From NCBI GenBank assembly GCA_012934845.2, contig WNNJ02000759.1, positions 1 through 64,000 of the forward strand: a DNA stretch of 64,000 nt. The letters run 5' to 3'. Every line of letters starts with the position of its first letter. The stretch's first letter is position 1. The notes under the pieces are model-generated. The model was not told where the DNA came from, made no database searches, and worked only from the letters and a program-made list of their open reading frames with translations. Origin of the DNA: Pomphorhynchus laevis (lineage: Eukaryota; Acanthocephala; Palaeacanthocephala; Echinorhynchida; Pomphorhynchidae). Below, piece by piece: positions 1 to 11,270 of the stretch. Both the position numbers and the translations under genes were made by a program.

Positions 1-262
1 TAAATTAGAACTTATATTGAAAATTAGATTATTTTGAAATAATTATAATGTCGTAAAACATTTTTTAATCCAAGTATGAACCTAAAAAGGTTAAAACACA
101 TTTTAATTGTCCTTAAATTGTAATAAACGATTAATTTAATTTATTTCTGTAATGTATGATTAAAATTAATTTGAATTAGTCCATAAACAAAAAGAATCAA
201 TTATAGTTACAGTTCAGTTAACATATCTAATTGAGAATTTTAATTTGCCGATTTGTAAATAG

Positions 263-494
263 CGCGACAAGTGGATACTCGGCAAGTGATCTCACTAATC
301 TAGCACGGGATGCGGCTTTAGAAGCGATAAGAGAAATGCCATCTGCCCAATTGGTTAGAGCAAAACCAACTGAAATACGTCCTATACTATTAGCTGATTT
401 TGACAAATCTTTGAGACGCATACGACCAAGTTTATCGAAAGACGTTATTGCATCGTACATAGACTGGAACAGAAAGTATGGAGCTATTGCGTGA
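263..494 (+). CDS. SPAST: Spastin, last coding exon (left copy, upstream exons outside window)
   Basis: This is a terminal exon with the acceptor 'aaatag' just before 263 and a TGA stop at 492-494. It encodes the C-terminal end of the AAA ATPase small domain and the C-terminal helix, with motifs SGYSASDLTNLARDAAL and a final YIDWNRKYG. Spastin is an AAA microtubule-severing ATPase, and this tail packs against the ATPase core in the hexamer. The sequence matches exon 13 at 63415-63646 base for base. The rest of this copy lies to the left of the window, if it exists. In an assembly artefact it would simply be the same exon sequenced once. Confidence 0.93.
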
Positions 495-525
495 TTATCT
501 TTTAGCTGATTATTTGTTTGTAAAG

Positions 526-531
526 AATAAA
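526..531 (+). promoter_or_regulatory. Poly(A) signal AATAAA of left spastin copy
   Basis: AATAAA lies 32 bp after the stop codon. The identical signal follows the right copy at 63678-63683. Confidence 0.6.
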
Positions 532-1629
532 TTAACATCTAAAGACGTATTTTTAAATATCAGCAACTTCAAAAACAGCAATTGTAATTTTACTCAAGAT
601 TGCGAGCATTTTGCATTCGTAAAATAAAATTTCTTTGTCGTTCCACTACTTTGTTGTATTGATAGAAACAAGCAAGGCTGCATTTTTTTATAATTTTGTT
701 GATGGAATTCTTTCTATTTTCCTGTCTAATTTATTGTCAGAATTGATAAAATAAATTTAAAAACATCAGTAAAATCGCGTTTTCAAGAAATTTTAAATTT
801 TATTAGAATGAAAAAATGAGAAATAATCATTTAAAACAATTTCGTTTGATATCGATATCTATTAAAATTTTATATTTTATAAACTTTTAATGAAACACTA
901 AACTTGACAGACTAACTAGAAAATTGATGATATTAACAATTTTCTAATTTCTAAAGTCATTTTACAAAATATAATATTGATACTACATGAAATTTAAAAA
1001 AATATTATCTTAATTGGAAATTAGAGATGAAGTGGTTCAAAAACATCAAATTCCTAAAAAGTTGTAATTTTCTAATTTAAAAATAAAATGAAATCTAATT
1101 TAAAAATTAAATTAGTTTAATTTAAGAGAGATGCTATAAAATGTCTTTACAACGGCGGTGATTGATCGTACCATTTCTCACAAATTATTATATGTCAAAG
1201 TAGTTACAATTTGTAAATCAATATTGCCGATGCATATTTACTATTACACAGTTTATACAGTTTGAATTATATTTGGTACGCAGACATGTCAAGTTTGTCT
1301 ACAAATAATAACATCATAGTGTCCATAGACAAAAATCAGCAAAGCCATGAGCTAGACTATTTTAGGATTAAAATATTTATTTAAATGAAATAGTGTTTTT
1401 ACTTTATAACATAGAATTGCTTTATCCATTTGAATTTTAATTACCTTTGCATTTTGATAAATTATACTGCAGTTAGTGTGCGTTCGACTATAAAATACAA
1501 TTTTGTTGCATTCGCTATCAGAAACATTAATGAGATTTATTAAATTAATTGCGCATATACAATTTGCAAAACAATGATAACTAAGAATATCTACACACGA
1601 ATATAATCACCAAAAGTGATAAACCTTGG
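532..1629. other. AT-rich intergenic DNA, nothing recognised
   Basis: This stretch lies between the plus-strand spastin exon and the minus-strand Smad exon, so the two genes converge here. No open frame with coding character was seen. A TTTATT near 1536, read on the minus strand, could serve as the AATAAA of the Smad gene. Confidence 0.5.
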
Positions 1630-2303
1630 CTAGGATCGAGATGATATAAGAGTGTTGGCACATCCCATTGAGCATAGCACATTGTCAAGCCATCTCAACG
1701 GATTATTAAGTTGTATTTCCAACCAGCATGGAGTAGACGTAACACTGTAACGACTATAATCGGCGCCCCAGCCCTTAACGAAACTAACGACAATTTTGCA
1801 GTAACTGATCAAATCATAGACCTGATCGAATCCTTGATTAGCCGCTTTAGAAAGCACCTGATGAAATAGTCGGCCATCGAATAGTTTCAATCCGCCGCCT
1901 GGTACAATTTTACAAACAGTAGTGAATGAAAAGTTCTGCTCTATATTGAGCAACATGCTACGAACAAAAACAGGATATTCACTCAGCACTTCCAAAAATA
2001 CATTTCCGTTGATTGAAGTTAATGTGATTCCTTTTCCGATATGTTTTCGTACGTTTTCGCTTGTAAAGTTCGTTACTACAATCTTAGCAGTTTCTTCTGA
2101 TAAGATACCTAAACTGAAACGTTCAACCCCTCTCTGGCAACAATTATTGGTCGATTTAGAATACGGGTCATGCGGCATTGAGTATCCATCTATATGGATA
2201 ACCGGAGATGATCCATAAAACATCGGACCGATTCGATTTGTTAGCTCAAAGTACGCCACACTACACCATGTATCTAACGGCTCATACGCTACACTAGCAA
2301 ACG
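1630..2303 (-). CDS. Receptor-regulated Smad, MH2-domain terminal exon
   Basis: One open exon of about 224 codons covers a whole MH2 domain. Its start has WCSVAYFELTNRIG, the middle has RHIGKGITL and TTVCKI, then SFVKGWGADY, the L3-loop block SVTSTPCWLEI and PLRWLDNVL. The C-terminus is SSRS followed by TAG, the SSxS form that type I TGF-beta/BMP receptors phosphorylate in R-Smads. Phosphorylated R-Smads trimerise with co-Smad and regulate transcription in the nucleus. The exon start is set by the acceptor 'atttag' on the minus strand; the open frame before it lacks Smad similarity. The stretch after IDGY is longer than in vertebrate Smads. No MH1 (DNA-binding) exon was recognised on the minus strand at higher coordinates, so the 5' part is missing, distant or lost. 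Assignment to the Smad2/3 or Smad1/5 branch is left open. Confidence 0.9.
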
Positions 2304-2466
2304 CTAAATAGAAATGTAAAACCCAATTTATAAGCAAAGGGAATAATAGAAAATATAATAGTAATAGATTATAATAGTAATAATATAATAATAGTAATAT
2401 ATTTTCATATAACCTTTAATTTAGTGTAAACTGATTTTAATTATATGATTTAAACAACAAAGCTCG

Positions 2467-3048
2467 AATAAGCCAGTATTGTTTAATTAATGATAAACGT
2501 TAAATATTAATATATTAGTAAATATGAATTATAAGTAAATTAAATGGATCAAAAGCTAGTACATAAGCTTAGTGTATCTAGCTTATGTACCTTCTAATTA
2601 TATATAATGCACCTTCTAATAAAAAGAAGTTCTTCAAAACTTATTGCGCATAATGTGCGCAATAAGCCAGTATTGTTTAATTAATGATAAACGTTAAATA
2701 TTAATATATTAGTAAATATGAATTATAAGTAAATTAAATGGATCAAAAGCTAGTACATAAGCTTAGTGTATCTAGCTTATGTACCTTCTAATTATATATA
2801 ATGCACCTTCTAATAAAAAGAAGTTCTTCAAAACTTATTGCGCATAATGTGCGCAATAAGCCAGTATTGTTTAATTAATGATAAACGTTAAATATTAATA
2901 TATTAGTAAATATGAATTATAAGTAAATTAAATGGATCAAAAGCTAGTACATAAGCTTAGTGTATCTAGCTTATGTACCTTCTAATTATATATAATGCAC
3001 CTTCTAATAAAAAGAAGTTCTTCAAAACTTATTGCGCATAATGTGCGA
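2467..3048. repeat. 194-bp tandem repeat, three near-identical copies
   Basis: Units start at 2467, 2661 and 2855. Each unit contains two strong hairpins: gtacataagct paired with agcttatgtac (loop about 10), and tattgcgca paired with tgcgcaata, which spans the unit boundary. I found no hammerhead core or open frame in it. It looks like a young satellite because copies show almost no divergence. Confidence 0.93.
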
Positions 3049-3222
3049 CTATATAATATAAATAATAATATAATATTATTATATATTATATAATATATTT
3101 ATGAATTCACTGCATTGTATTGACTTCGAAAGCGAAAGCTACGTCATGCAATTAGCATATAGTGAATTCTTTCTGCTTTAATCTATATATAGTATGTTTT
3201 TCATGTGTATTCATTGTATGTG

Positions 3223-3271
3223 CTGCAACTGATAAGGGTTCTCAAAGCCGAAACGGTATGTCGTCTTGCAG
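3223..3271 (+). ncRNA. Hammerhead ribozyme motif 1 (type I, variant core)
   Basis: Stem I is CTGCAA (3223-3228) with TTGCAG (3266-3271). The core reads CTGATAA (3229-3235), where the consensus is CTGANGA, so the G8 position is A. Stem II is GGGTT/AAGCC with one mismatch and loop CTCA. GAAA is at 3250-3253. Stem III is a 4-bp stem with loop TATG, followed by the GTC cleavage triplet (3263-3265). The changed G8 predicts weak or no cleavage for this copy. Confidence 0.75.
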
Positions 3272-3567
3272 TGATGAAGCATGAAATTCACTACATATAG
3301 AAAGAGGCAGATAGGTGTAATAGACAGTCCTGGTTGAATCACATCTCTAATTTATTGATCTTCTGAAGATCCCAGGCTGTGTTGCTTCCTTTCTTGTTTA
3401 TTTTATTGATCAATTAATGATCACGCTGATGTCTATTACACTGAAAAGAATTCACTGCATTGTATCGACTTCGAAATCGAAAGCAACGTCATGCAATTAG
3501 CATATAGTGAATTCTTTCTGCTTTAATCTATTTATAGTTTATTGTTCATGTGTATTCATTGCATGTG

Positions 3568-3616
3568 CTGCAACTGATGAGTCTTCTCAAATCCGAAACG
3601 GTATGCTGTCTTGCAG
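3568..3616 (+). ncRNA. Hammerhead ribozyme motif 2 (type I, consensus core)
   Basis: Stem I is CTGCAA with TTGCAG. The core CTGATGA (3574-3580) fits the consensus, GAAA is at 3595-3598 and the cleavage triplet GTC is at 3608-3610. Stem III is ACGG-TATG-CTGT. Stem II (3581-3594) has two internal mismatches relative to the perfect GGCTT/AAGCC of copy 3. This copy keeps the catalytic core but has a weakened stem II. Confidence 0.8.
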
Positions 3617-3909
3617 TGATAAAGCATGAAATTCATATATATATAGAAAGAGGCAGATAGGTGTAATAGACAGTCCTGGTTGAATCACATCTCTAATTTA
3701 TTTATTAATGTTCTGAAGATCCCGGGCGTCGGTGCTTCCATTCTTGTTTTTTATTGATCAATTAATGATCCCGCTGATGTCTATTACACTGAAAATAATT
3801 CACTGCATTGTATTGACTTCGAAAGCTACGACATGCAATTAGCATATATTGAATTCTTTCTGCCTTAATCTATATATAGTATATTTTTCATGTGTATTAT
3901 TTGTATGTG

Positions 3910-3958
3910 CTGCAACTGATAAGGCTTCTCAAAGCCGAAACGGTATGCTGTTTTGCAG
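3910..3958 (+). ncRNA. Hammerhead ribozyme motif 3 (type I, variant core)
   Basis: Stem I is CTGCAA with TTGCAG. The core is CTGATAA (3916-3922, G8 to A). Stem II is a perfect GGCTT-CTCA-AAGCC, GAAA is at 3937-3940 and the cleavage triplet is GTT (3950-3952). The three copies together imply an ancestor with CTGATGA and a perfect 5-bp stem II. Confidence 0.75.
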
Positions 3959-4017
3959 TGATTAAGCATAAAATTCACTCTATATAGAATGAGGCAGATA
4001 GGTGTAATAGACAGTTC

Positions 4018-4112
4018 TGGTTGAATCACATCTCTAATTTATATTAATAAATATTTATATTAATTTATATTTATATTATATATAATATTTAAAGTTGATG
4101 TGATTCAACCCG
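4018..4112. repeat. Fold-back: inverted end of the hammerhead repeat
   Basis: ggttgaatcacatc near 4019 is complementary to gatgtgattcaacc near 4097, with AT-rich DNA between. The third unit of the hammerhead array therefore ends in an inverted scrap of itself. Confidence 0.6.
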
Positions 4113-4126
4113 GTTAAATCATCATA

Positions 4127-4556
<430 letters not shown>

Positions 4557-4563
4557 TATATAT

Positions 4564-4668
4564 CAATGGCTTATCTTGTTGTTCACAAGATCAGCCATTG
4601 ATGATGCTTTCTATTTAATAATATTAATTTAAATCGTGATAAAATTTATCACGATTTAAATTAATATT
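4564..4668. repeat. Two hairpins, the second a near-perfect 49-bp palindrome
   Basis: caatggct and agccattg close a hairpin that also pairs atcttgt with acaagat. Next to it, 4620-4668 is a near-perfect palindrome centred on aaaattt, with 24-bp arms beginning aatattaatttaaatcg. It is cruciform-forming DNA of unknown role. Confidence 0.8.
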
Positions 4669-4744
4669 TTTTTATATATATTTATATATACTTCATTATA
4701 CACTTTATTTAAATAATGTTTCAGGTTTCCTTTCTTTAGTATTT

Positions 4745-4909
4745 TTATTCCTTTAAAATATATATACTTATAAATAAACATCCGGAAGAATCTTTTCTCC
4801 GTATTTGTCTTAGCCTCGCAATTTTCGTTGATTCTGCGTAAATGATCCTTGCAGCTGCGTCAAAATCTGCTCTATCAAGAACAACACTACTTGCTTCCTT
4901 TTCGCGAGT
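4745..4909 (-). CDS. Candidate orphan exon, unknown protein
   Basis: On the minus strand, an acceptor 'ttatag' is followed by 54 open codons and TAA. The composition is less AT-rich than the surroundings and looks coding, with blocks such as LDRADFDAAARIIYAES and KIARLRQIRRKD. I do not recognise the family. A donor GTATAT near 4763 would end it earlier. Its phase would then fit the Smad MH2 exon at 2303, but the residues do not resemble MH1 or a known Smad linker. It could be a terminal exon of another gene, a lineage-specific Smad linker exon, or chance. Confidence 0.3.
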   Translation of the reverse strand, partial: TREKEASSVVLDRADFDAAARIIYAESTKIARLRQIRRKDSSGCLFISIYILKE

Positions 4910-6375
4910 CTATAATATCTATCAATTATTTCATATCACTCTGTTTTATATTTTATCGTTAGGAACTTCATAATTTCGCTTCTAAAATGATGTGAAAAAT
5001 TAAATTGCGGAATATTTAAGAGTAGTTTAAATAAAATATCAACTGTTTAATTTTTATGCAAATGGAAAAAATAACTAAAAATTTTTCAAATGAAGACATA
5101 CGAAATAATTTTAGGCAAAATCATAATCCTACTCTTTCTTCTAAGGCATTCTATTATAGTGTATAAAAAATAAATGTTTTGTTTTTATTGAAGATCATTA
5201 TAAAATCGAAATTTCTTAGTTTTTAGCTGTTTACATATCGATTGCATTGTAGAAATACGCAATGTGAAATCTAAAAATGTAATCAATGCAAAACTGAACA
5301 ATTGTAGCAATGTTAATTTAAATTCGGAATTCCCTAAAATTATTTCCGGAGTGCTTTACTTAGGAAATAAATATTATGATTCCAATGAAAATGGAATCTA
5401 GTGAAATGCTAATGATATTCTATGATTCAAATAATTCTAAACGGTTTCTGATCAAAAAATTAAAATTCTTTATCGAAATTAATTGCAAAGTGGAAAGGGC
5501 GATGGAAATTACGCGATACAATCATTAAATTTACAACGTTAACATAACGAGCTGAATGCTGTCTAAAATGTATTCAATAATAAAAAAGAAACTTATCAAC
5601 AAGCACATAAATACGATATTTAAGTAATAAAATCTCGGTCGAATTTCCTCCCAATTGATTGATCCTATTCTTAGAATGGATTATAATTATTAATCCTTAT
5701 TCCTAAGAATTTATGATTTGATATTTCGCATACTTAATTTAAAATAATTCGATGAAAGTTGTTGGTTCAACCTTCACCGAATTTCAAAGAGCCTGATCGA
5801 ATGTTTTTTCTTTAAAATGGAACTTCTCGTTTGCTGAGGCGAGTTTTACTAGTCGCAGTAAAGTAAACAGAAAAATGTTTAATTCAATTATAATAAAATG
5901 GTGCTGGTTTTGAGGTAATTTTGAAATTCGGCACAGTCAAAAATTGATTTTGGTTAGAAAATTGATACTATAACGGTCAGTTTGCGATATATCATTAAAC
6001 TAAACTTTACTTACAAATGTAATAAATAATTAATTGATTAATAATTAATTTTTTTAATAATTATTAATTAAATATTAATTGTGATTAATAATTAATTATA
6101 AGACAATTAGGATACACCGTAAGGTACTTTAAAATTAAATAAATAGTGGAAAAATGTTATAATTAAGAATTATTTGAATTCGGGATTTACTGGATATAAT
6201 TTGTCTATAATAAACTCACTAAAAGAAACCCAAGTAAAAGTTGTAAAAGTATCAGGGATATTAGAATACGTTTCTTATTTGAAGAAGCACATATATTCAA
6301 GCACTATTTCAAAAGAATATTAAGTGACCGTTTCTACAGATATTTAATGGAAAAATTTTAAGATTTTATCCTTAG
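4910..6375. other. AT-rich DNA upstream of TTBK exons, nothing recognised
   Basis: I searched by eye for the missing kinase-domain exons of the gene at 6376 and found none. TAATTAATTA low-complexity DNA lies at 6020-6090. Confidence 0.45.
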
Positions 6376-6572
6376 GTGTTTTTGGAAGATCTAATGTCCA
6401 TGGAATACGAAGACCGACCTGATTATGATAAATACAAAAGCATGATTTTGCAGGCAATGCATGAGCGGAATATCAGATATCGTGGACCGTTTGATTGGGA
6501 AATGGATTTTGATTGTGATACAATAACTTCTGCGATTAGTAACCAACTAAGTATGGATGTACAGAGCCCTCG
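6376..6572 (+). CDS. TTBK-like kinase, exon with end of kinase C-lobe
   Basis: The acceptor 'cttag' precedes 6376. The exon encodes 65 codons plus 2 nt: VFLEDLMSMEYEDRPDY, then a helix, then PFDWE. In tau-tubulin kinases (CK1 superfamily) the C-lobe ends with the same order: F..H/L at the start, DY...PDY, about 20 residues, DPFDWE. Only this last 45-residue piece of the kinase is in the window. Catalytic-loop and DFG exons were not found in the 5.9 kb after the left spastin exon. The donor is set at CG|GTATTT because it restores frame with the next exon across a 52-nt intron. A better-looking donor at 6593 breaks the frame. The initiator is not here, so this is an internal exon. Confidence 0.7.
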
Positions 6573-6624
6573 GTATTTGTTTATTCAAACACGTAAGCAG
6601 ACAATTCATAATATTTTTCTTTAG

Positions 6625-7872
6625 AAAAGGCGATCATGCATTAATGCCTCCCACTGGTAATCAAGGGAGATTAGAAAATAGAAAATTCAATCGAAACCAA
6701 TTGAGAATACTGAAATTGCAACATCATGAAGCGAATACTTATACCCAAGGTCAACACGATTGTAATGATATTCGTAACAATCATCATCCTGATGTTCCTG
6801 TAAAATCAACTAACTTCTGTGGACAAATGTCGGCTAGAATGGTAAAATCGTCAAATCGATATCACAAGCCATATTTCAAAAACAACATTCATAATGCATT
6901 TAACGGTGTACCGAGGCCTAGTAGACGCAGTCAAAGTTGGATGTCGATCAATGATATACCCAATCAGGCAAATATGGGTGGATGTATTAGATTGTCACCA
7001 AATTTAAAACATAATGACTCAAACAAATCAAGTAGTGAGTCAGATCGTTTCGTTGACGACAGGTGCAATGAAGGTTTTAACGCTTATTCTGATATCGCAG
7101 GTAACCAATCTGGTGGAAAGATCACGAGTAACAAACCTCCTAAAACACCGAGATCAGGTATTAACCGTCTTATCCGCAATAATCAGCAACACCACCGATC
7201 AGCTTTAGCTGTAGACAATCTAAGGCAACGATATGATAGTGAGGCAGCATCCTTGCCAAACGCCACATTCGCGATAAAAGCAGGCCCACAAACCCAAATC
7301 AGCCAATGGGTCGTCACGCTTGACGATGATCCTTCAGATGAACGACCGTGTGTTTGGGTAGATATTGACCATAAATATGAATCATTTTACAAGACAAAAA
7401 GAGAAGACCAAAGCGAAGAAATTGACTGTGCGGAAATCTACTGTGATAATGATTCTGACTTCAATAATCCCAAAGTTAGTAAGCAATTTAATAAATATTT
7501 ACGAACTGACAATGCAAAATCAAACTCATATGATCATCCTGTCGGTAGTCTCAGAAGACAGATTTGCAGCATCCGCGACGATTTTTACAGGAAGCTATTA
7601 CATTTTCGAAATGCGGAGGATAGTTATAAATGTGATGATAACACAAGCAAAAACAATCGCTATAAACACATCAGTGACAGACTATCATCTTTTAGAATGC
7701 ATCATAAGAAAAGGGGGATGGGGCCTAGTAGCAGTCGATCATCTATGGCTTTGAGTGGGTCACTGTGCAGCGAAATGGGATCTTGTGAAAACTTGCATGA
7801 TAAAAACAATGCTAGATGTAAGAATACGATGAAGACATATTCTAACATCTCTCCATCAAAACATTCGTTTAG
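6625..7872 (+). CDS. TTBK-like protein, large low-complexity exon
   Basis: A 1,248-nt exon lies between acceptor 'tttag' and donor AG|GTAAGA and is open throughout. It encodes about 415 residues rich in N, S, R, H, K and D with no recognisable fold. This fits the long disordered tail that follows the kinase domain in TTBK proteins. Short basic and serine-rich runs such as PRPSRRSQSW and GPSSSRSSM may be phosphorylation or binding sites, but that is inference. The frame joins both neighbours. Shorter overlapping frames here are shadows. Confidence 0.75.
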
Positions 7873-9636
7873 GTAAGATATAAGATTAAGTGTTCTATTG
7901 GCTAGATAATATTTAAGTTTTAATTTTCAAATATTAAATTAGGTATTATATTAAAATAGATATTTTATTATTTAAAAGAATATTCGATAATTTAATTGAA
8001 TATAATTAAATTCAATAGATTCATAATATACTGGTGTTAGAATGAATAAATTTAGGAGATAATTAGCTGTCATTAATTTTTTTCTAGACAGCATATACAT
8101 AAGAATAAACTATATTCTCTTATAGTAATTAATATTATTGCTTAAATTAATGTGTTAAGAAAATTATTATAATTATTAAATCATTATAATTAAATAATTA
8201 GTAACTAATTATGTAATTATTAAACTAATTATGTAATTGTTATTTAATTAATAAATAATTAATAATTTTATTAATTAGTTAATTAATAAAAAAATTTAAA
8301 TTGTTATTTTGGCATTCGTAATTATAAAAAGTGATTTCCGGAATTTATTAAACTTCAATAAATCGGTTAAATCGATATCCAGAAAATGTGTGATCGTCTG
8401 TTAAGACGTTATGACGCAGCAATAAATCAAAGCTGTTTTCAAACTTTAATTTTCGACATCTAACTGATGTACCCAAGCCACTTGGCTGAAATTAATAAAC
8501 AAATATTCTATAGAATATAAATTAATTATAATTTATTAATTGAAGTAAATTTCATTCAACCAGCTCTTATACACATTGAGATGCACTGGTCAGTCTGCAA
8601 GCGTATATTTCTGATATATCCAGTGTACTTCATATCTGATAGCATCCGTACATTCACTCTACTACATATTTGCGTGTGATACAAAACCTTCCGTTATCGA
8701 GAAAATTACTGGAATAAATTTATTTGATTTCCGCTATTCTTTCACCATTTTTCTATTCAAAAAATGGCGAAATATTTTTCTAATATTTTAGAAATAGAAA
8801 TTTCGCAATTTTTCTATTTTCACGATCCCCGTGTGATTCGTTGGGTTTATTTATCTTCATTTGGTCGGCTTCATAAATTATCCTCGTGTGAATTCTTTAA
8901 TCCTAGATGCAGCACTGTACACTACAATCAGCGTAGGTGGACCTCATCAGCAGTGAGCCTACGCCTACCTTTCGTGTTTCGGTCCTTTAATGATCTGCTG
9001 AAATTTTCCTCTGCTGCCTTTATGTAAAAACAAACGATACAGTTTGTAAGGAAAGCATTTCCACATGTTTATTTATTATGGTACTTGAGCATAGCAAATT
9101 TATACATCTGTAAATGAACGCATCTTTGCAACATCCTGAGATTTCTACACGGAATACCTGACCTTGTCACTTGTTGACTTATTATCAAATACGAAATCAG
9201 CAGATACTGTTCTAGAATCAGCTTTCATATTTACTTCTCAAGGCACCTGTTGAGCTCACTCACCACGCTATTTCTTATCATGCATATGATTGTAGTACCA
9301 CTTGTTAAAGGAAATTATATTTGCTGATTACGAATTTCGCCATTAAAATAAAATATAACAAATGATTGTAAAACAATTAATTTTTTAACTAAAATTTTAA
9401 TAAATTTTCCAAATTTATTGGAATTACTTGAATTTTTAAAAATTACTTGAATTTTTTGTCTAATTCCGTGGGATTCCACATGGAATTCCAAAATTCCCGA
9501 AATTATCGATAACGGCGTGTACCTCCATTCCAACTAGATTTGAAATTTCTAGTTCCTCACTACTGCTGTACCTTTATTCATTTTCAAATGATTGTAAAAC
9601 AATTAATTTTTTAAATAAAATTTATTTCTATTGTAG
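7873..9636. other. Intron of TTBK-like gene
   Basis: The intron is GT...AG and 1,764 bp long. It is mostly AT-rich with TAATTA runs at 8160-8300. A less AT-rich segment at 8764-9030 is discussed in the findings. An open frame there (87 codons) has no recognisable similarity. Confidence 0.7.
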
Positions 9637-9877
9637 ACAAAATCTTCGATTCTATGAAGAATCAAATACGTTCAGAAATGCTAATGAGCAAATGCTTAAG
9701 GATCGTAGATATGATTCGCCATTGTGTAATGTAAACAAAGAAAACTATGCTACCTTTGTAAAAAAGTCAAAAGGAAATTATAAAAATCAAAAGTTAAATA
9801 ACATTGTACTCCAACGAAAACTAATTAATAAAAGTTACGATAAATACCGAATGTTATTAAACTATGAACACTTTTGA
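9637..9877 (+). CDS. TTBK-like protein, terminal exon
   Basis: The acceptor 'attgtag' is followed by 79 codons and TGA, in frame with the previous exon through a split AGA codon. It is basic and asparagine-rich with no domain. The stop codon TGA overlaps the poly(A) signal AATAAA at 9877-9882, so the 3' UTR would be extremely short. Confidence 0.7.
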
Positions 9878-11030
9878 ATAAATTTGAGATGATTTCAATA
9901 TGGTAGGTTTAACATAACTGGTTTAATCTGGATTATCAAGTTAACGCAATCAAGATATTGAATTTGATGTATTTATCGGAAAAACATTTAACCGAGTAAT
10001 CGAATAAAATTTTTTGTACACAAAGCCTTTAAGACAGACCTACTTTTACAAACGTTATGGAAAATATAATTTCAGATACGTGTAAGTGATATATATAGTG
10101 GTGTAAAAATTTGCGTTGTTCGATGGCCGATATACCCAAAAGACTTAAAGCATTTAGAGCAATCTAAGAAGCAAGAATATGTTAAATAATTGGAAAAAAG
10201 ACAGACCAACCTTTATAGAATTTATGGATTAATAGCAAATCAGCATTTATTTTAAAATTATATTTATAAATATAAATATTTATATTTATATATAATACAT
10301 ATATATACTAGTTATATTTATAAGTTATAAAAGTTATATTTTAAGTTATGAAATAACTTAAACGTTAATATTCAAAGTTTGTTAAAGCTTTCATTAAGTA
10401 CGGCTTGGTTCATAAATTCCTATAACGTGTTATGTAGACTGAAATAATCATTTAATAAATTGGATAATTCAAAATTACTTAAAACTATAATCGATACTGT
10501 TAATATTGAGTATATATTAAGTAAAACATTAAATTGATGATCGATACTGTTTTAGGTGAAAATTGTTTCTTTAGCGTGACTAAGCTGAAATAAAAATAGA
10601 TTAAATGGTATTAAATGCTAATAGTATAATGAAATACATCGTTTTAGGTATGATTTTCAGTGTAATAAATCAAATTATCGATTTACTCTATAAAGAATTT
10701 ATAAAATAATATTTTTTTGAATAAATTGTTTAATGAACATCTATTTATTTACTATAGAGCAATTAATTTAAATAATATACTAATATAATTAATTATATAA
10801 TTAGTTAATTATTATAATATAATATAGTATAATATAATTATTAGTTAATTATTCGTGGTATTAAAAATTAAGAAAATCTATCAAGTTCAGTTATAAAATT
10901 TTATCAGTTGTTACCTTATAATTAAATAATTTTATTTAATTCTAATACTAATTTTATTTAATTCTTTCGTATTTGCTTTCTTGTATTCATTTACAATCTC
11001 GATCAGATTTAAAGACAAGGTCTATGATGG

Positions 11031-11270
11031 GGATGGGCAAGCTTGAATACTTTGCGGGCCATTTTTTAATATTATTCATACCTGAAGGGCCCGACTAATT
11101 TATAAAATGTAATAATTCCGTGATCAAACACAATCAGCTTTATAAAATATAGAATTAATAAAAATATGTATTATGAACTTGAACAACGAGGCCATCAATA
11201 TTAACATTTATAGGTCAATATCGAGGTCAATATCATTAAGTGACATACTTAGTTGATCTGTATATAGTTT
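11031..11270. repeat. Dispersed repeat copy 1, possibly hAT-derived end
   Basis: It starts ggatgggcaa and contains gcgggcc, which recalls the ends of some hAT DNA transposons (CAGGGATGGGCAA type). It shares gaacttgaacaac and aagtgacatact with 11741-12160. No transposase is visible, and the hAT link is weak. Confidence 0.3.

Larger units (their letters stand above)
1..848. repeat. Direct repeat, left copy (identical to 63153-64000)
   Basis: Every block I compared is identical to the right end of the window at an offset of 63,152. It contains the last spastin exon, its poly(A) signal and about 320 bp of downstream DNA. It reaches both window ends, so its true length is unknown. It could be a tandem duplication of about 63 kb, a circular molecule, or a contig with redundant ends. 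Confidence 0.97.
3103..4040. repeat. ~346-bp tandem repeat x3, hammerhead-bearing (retrozyme-like)
   Basis: Units begin at 3103 (gaattcactgcattg), 3449 and 3796 (taattcactgcattg); the third is cut short near 4040. The copies differ by substitutions and small indels, so they are older than the 194-bp array. Each unit carries one hammerhead motif on the plus strand. Inside a unit, gtgtaatagac and gtctattacac are complementary and could close a rod-like fold. Unit size, tandem arrangement and one self-cleaving motif per unit match the non-autonomous hammerhead repeats called retrozymes, described in animals and plants. No open frame is present. Confidence 0.85.

Noticed and set aside
1922-2218. 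98-codon plus-strand frame over the Smad exon
   Set aside because: It is the antisense shadow of the MH2 coding sequence.
6593-6624. A 32-nt intron using the donor GTAAGC at 6593 in the TTBK-like gene
   Set aside because: It leads to a stop within six codons. The donor at 6573 keeps the long frame open and gives a 52-nt intron.
7014-7754. Two plus-strand frames inside the large TTBK-like exon
   Set aside because: Out-of-frame shadows; the long frame is continuous and joins both neighbours in phase.
8460-8510. CTGATGT...GAAATTAATA resembling a hammerhead on the plus strand
   Set aside because: The A9 position is T, stem II has a mismatch and no stem I can form on either side.
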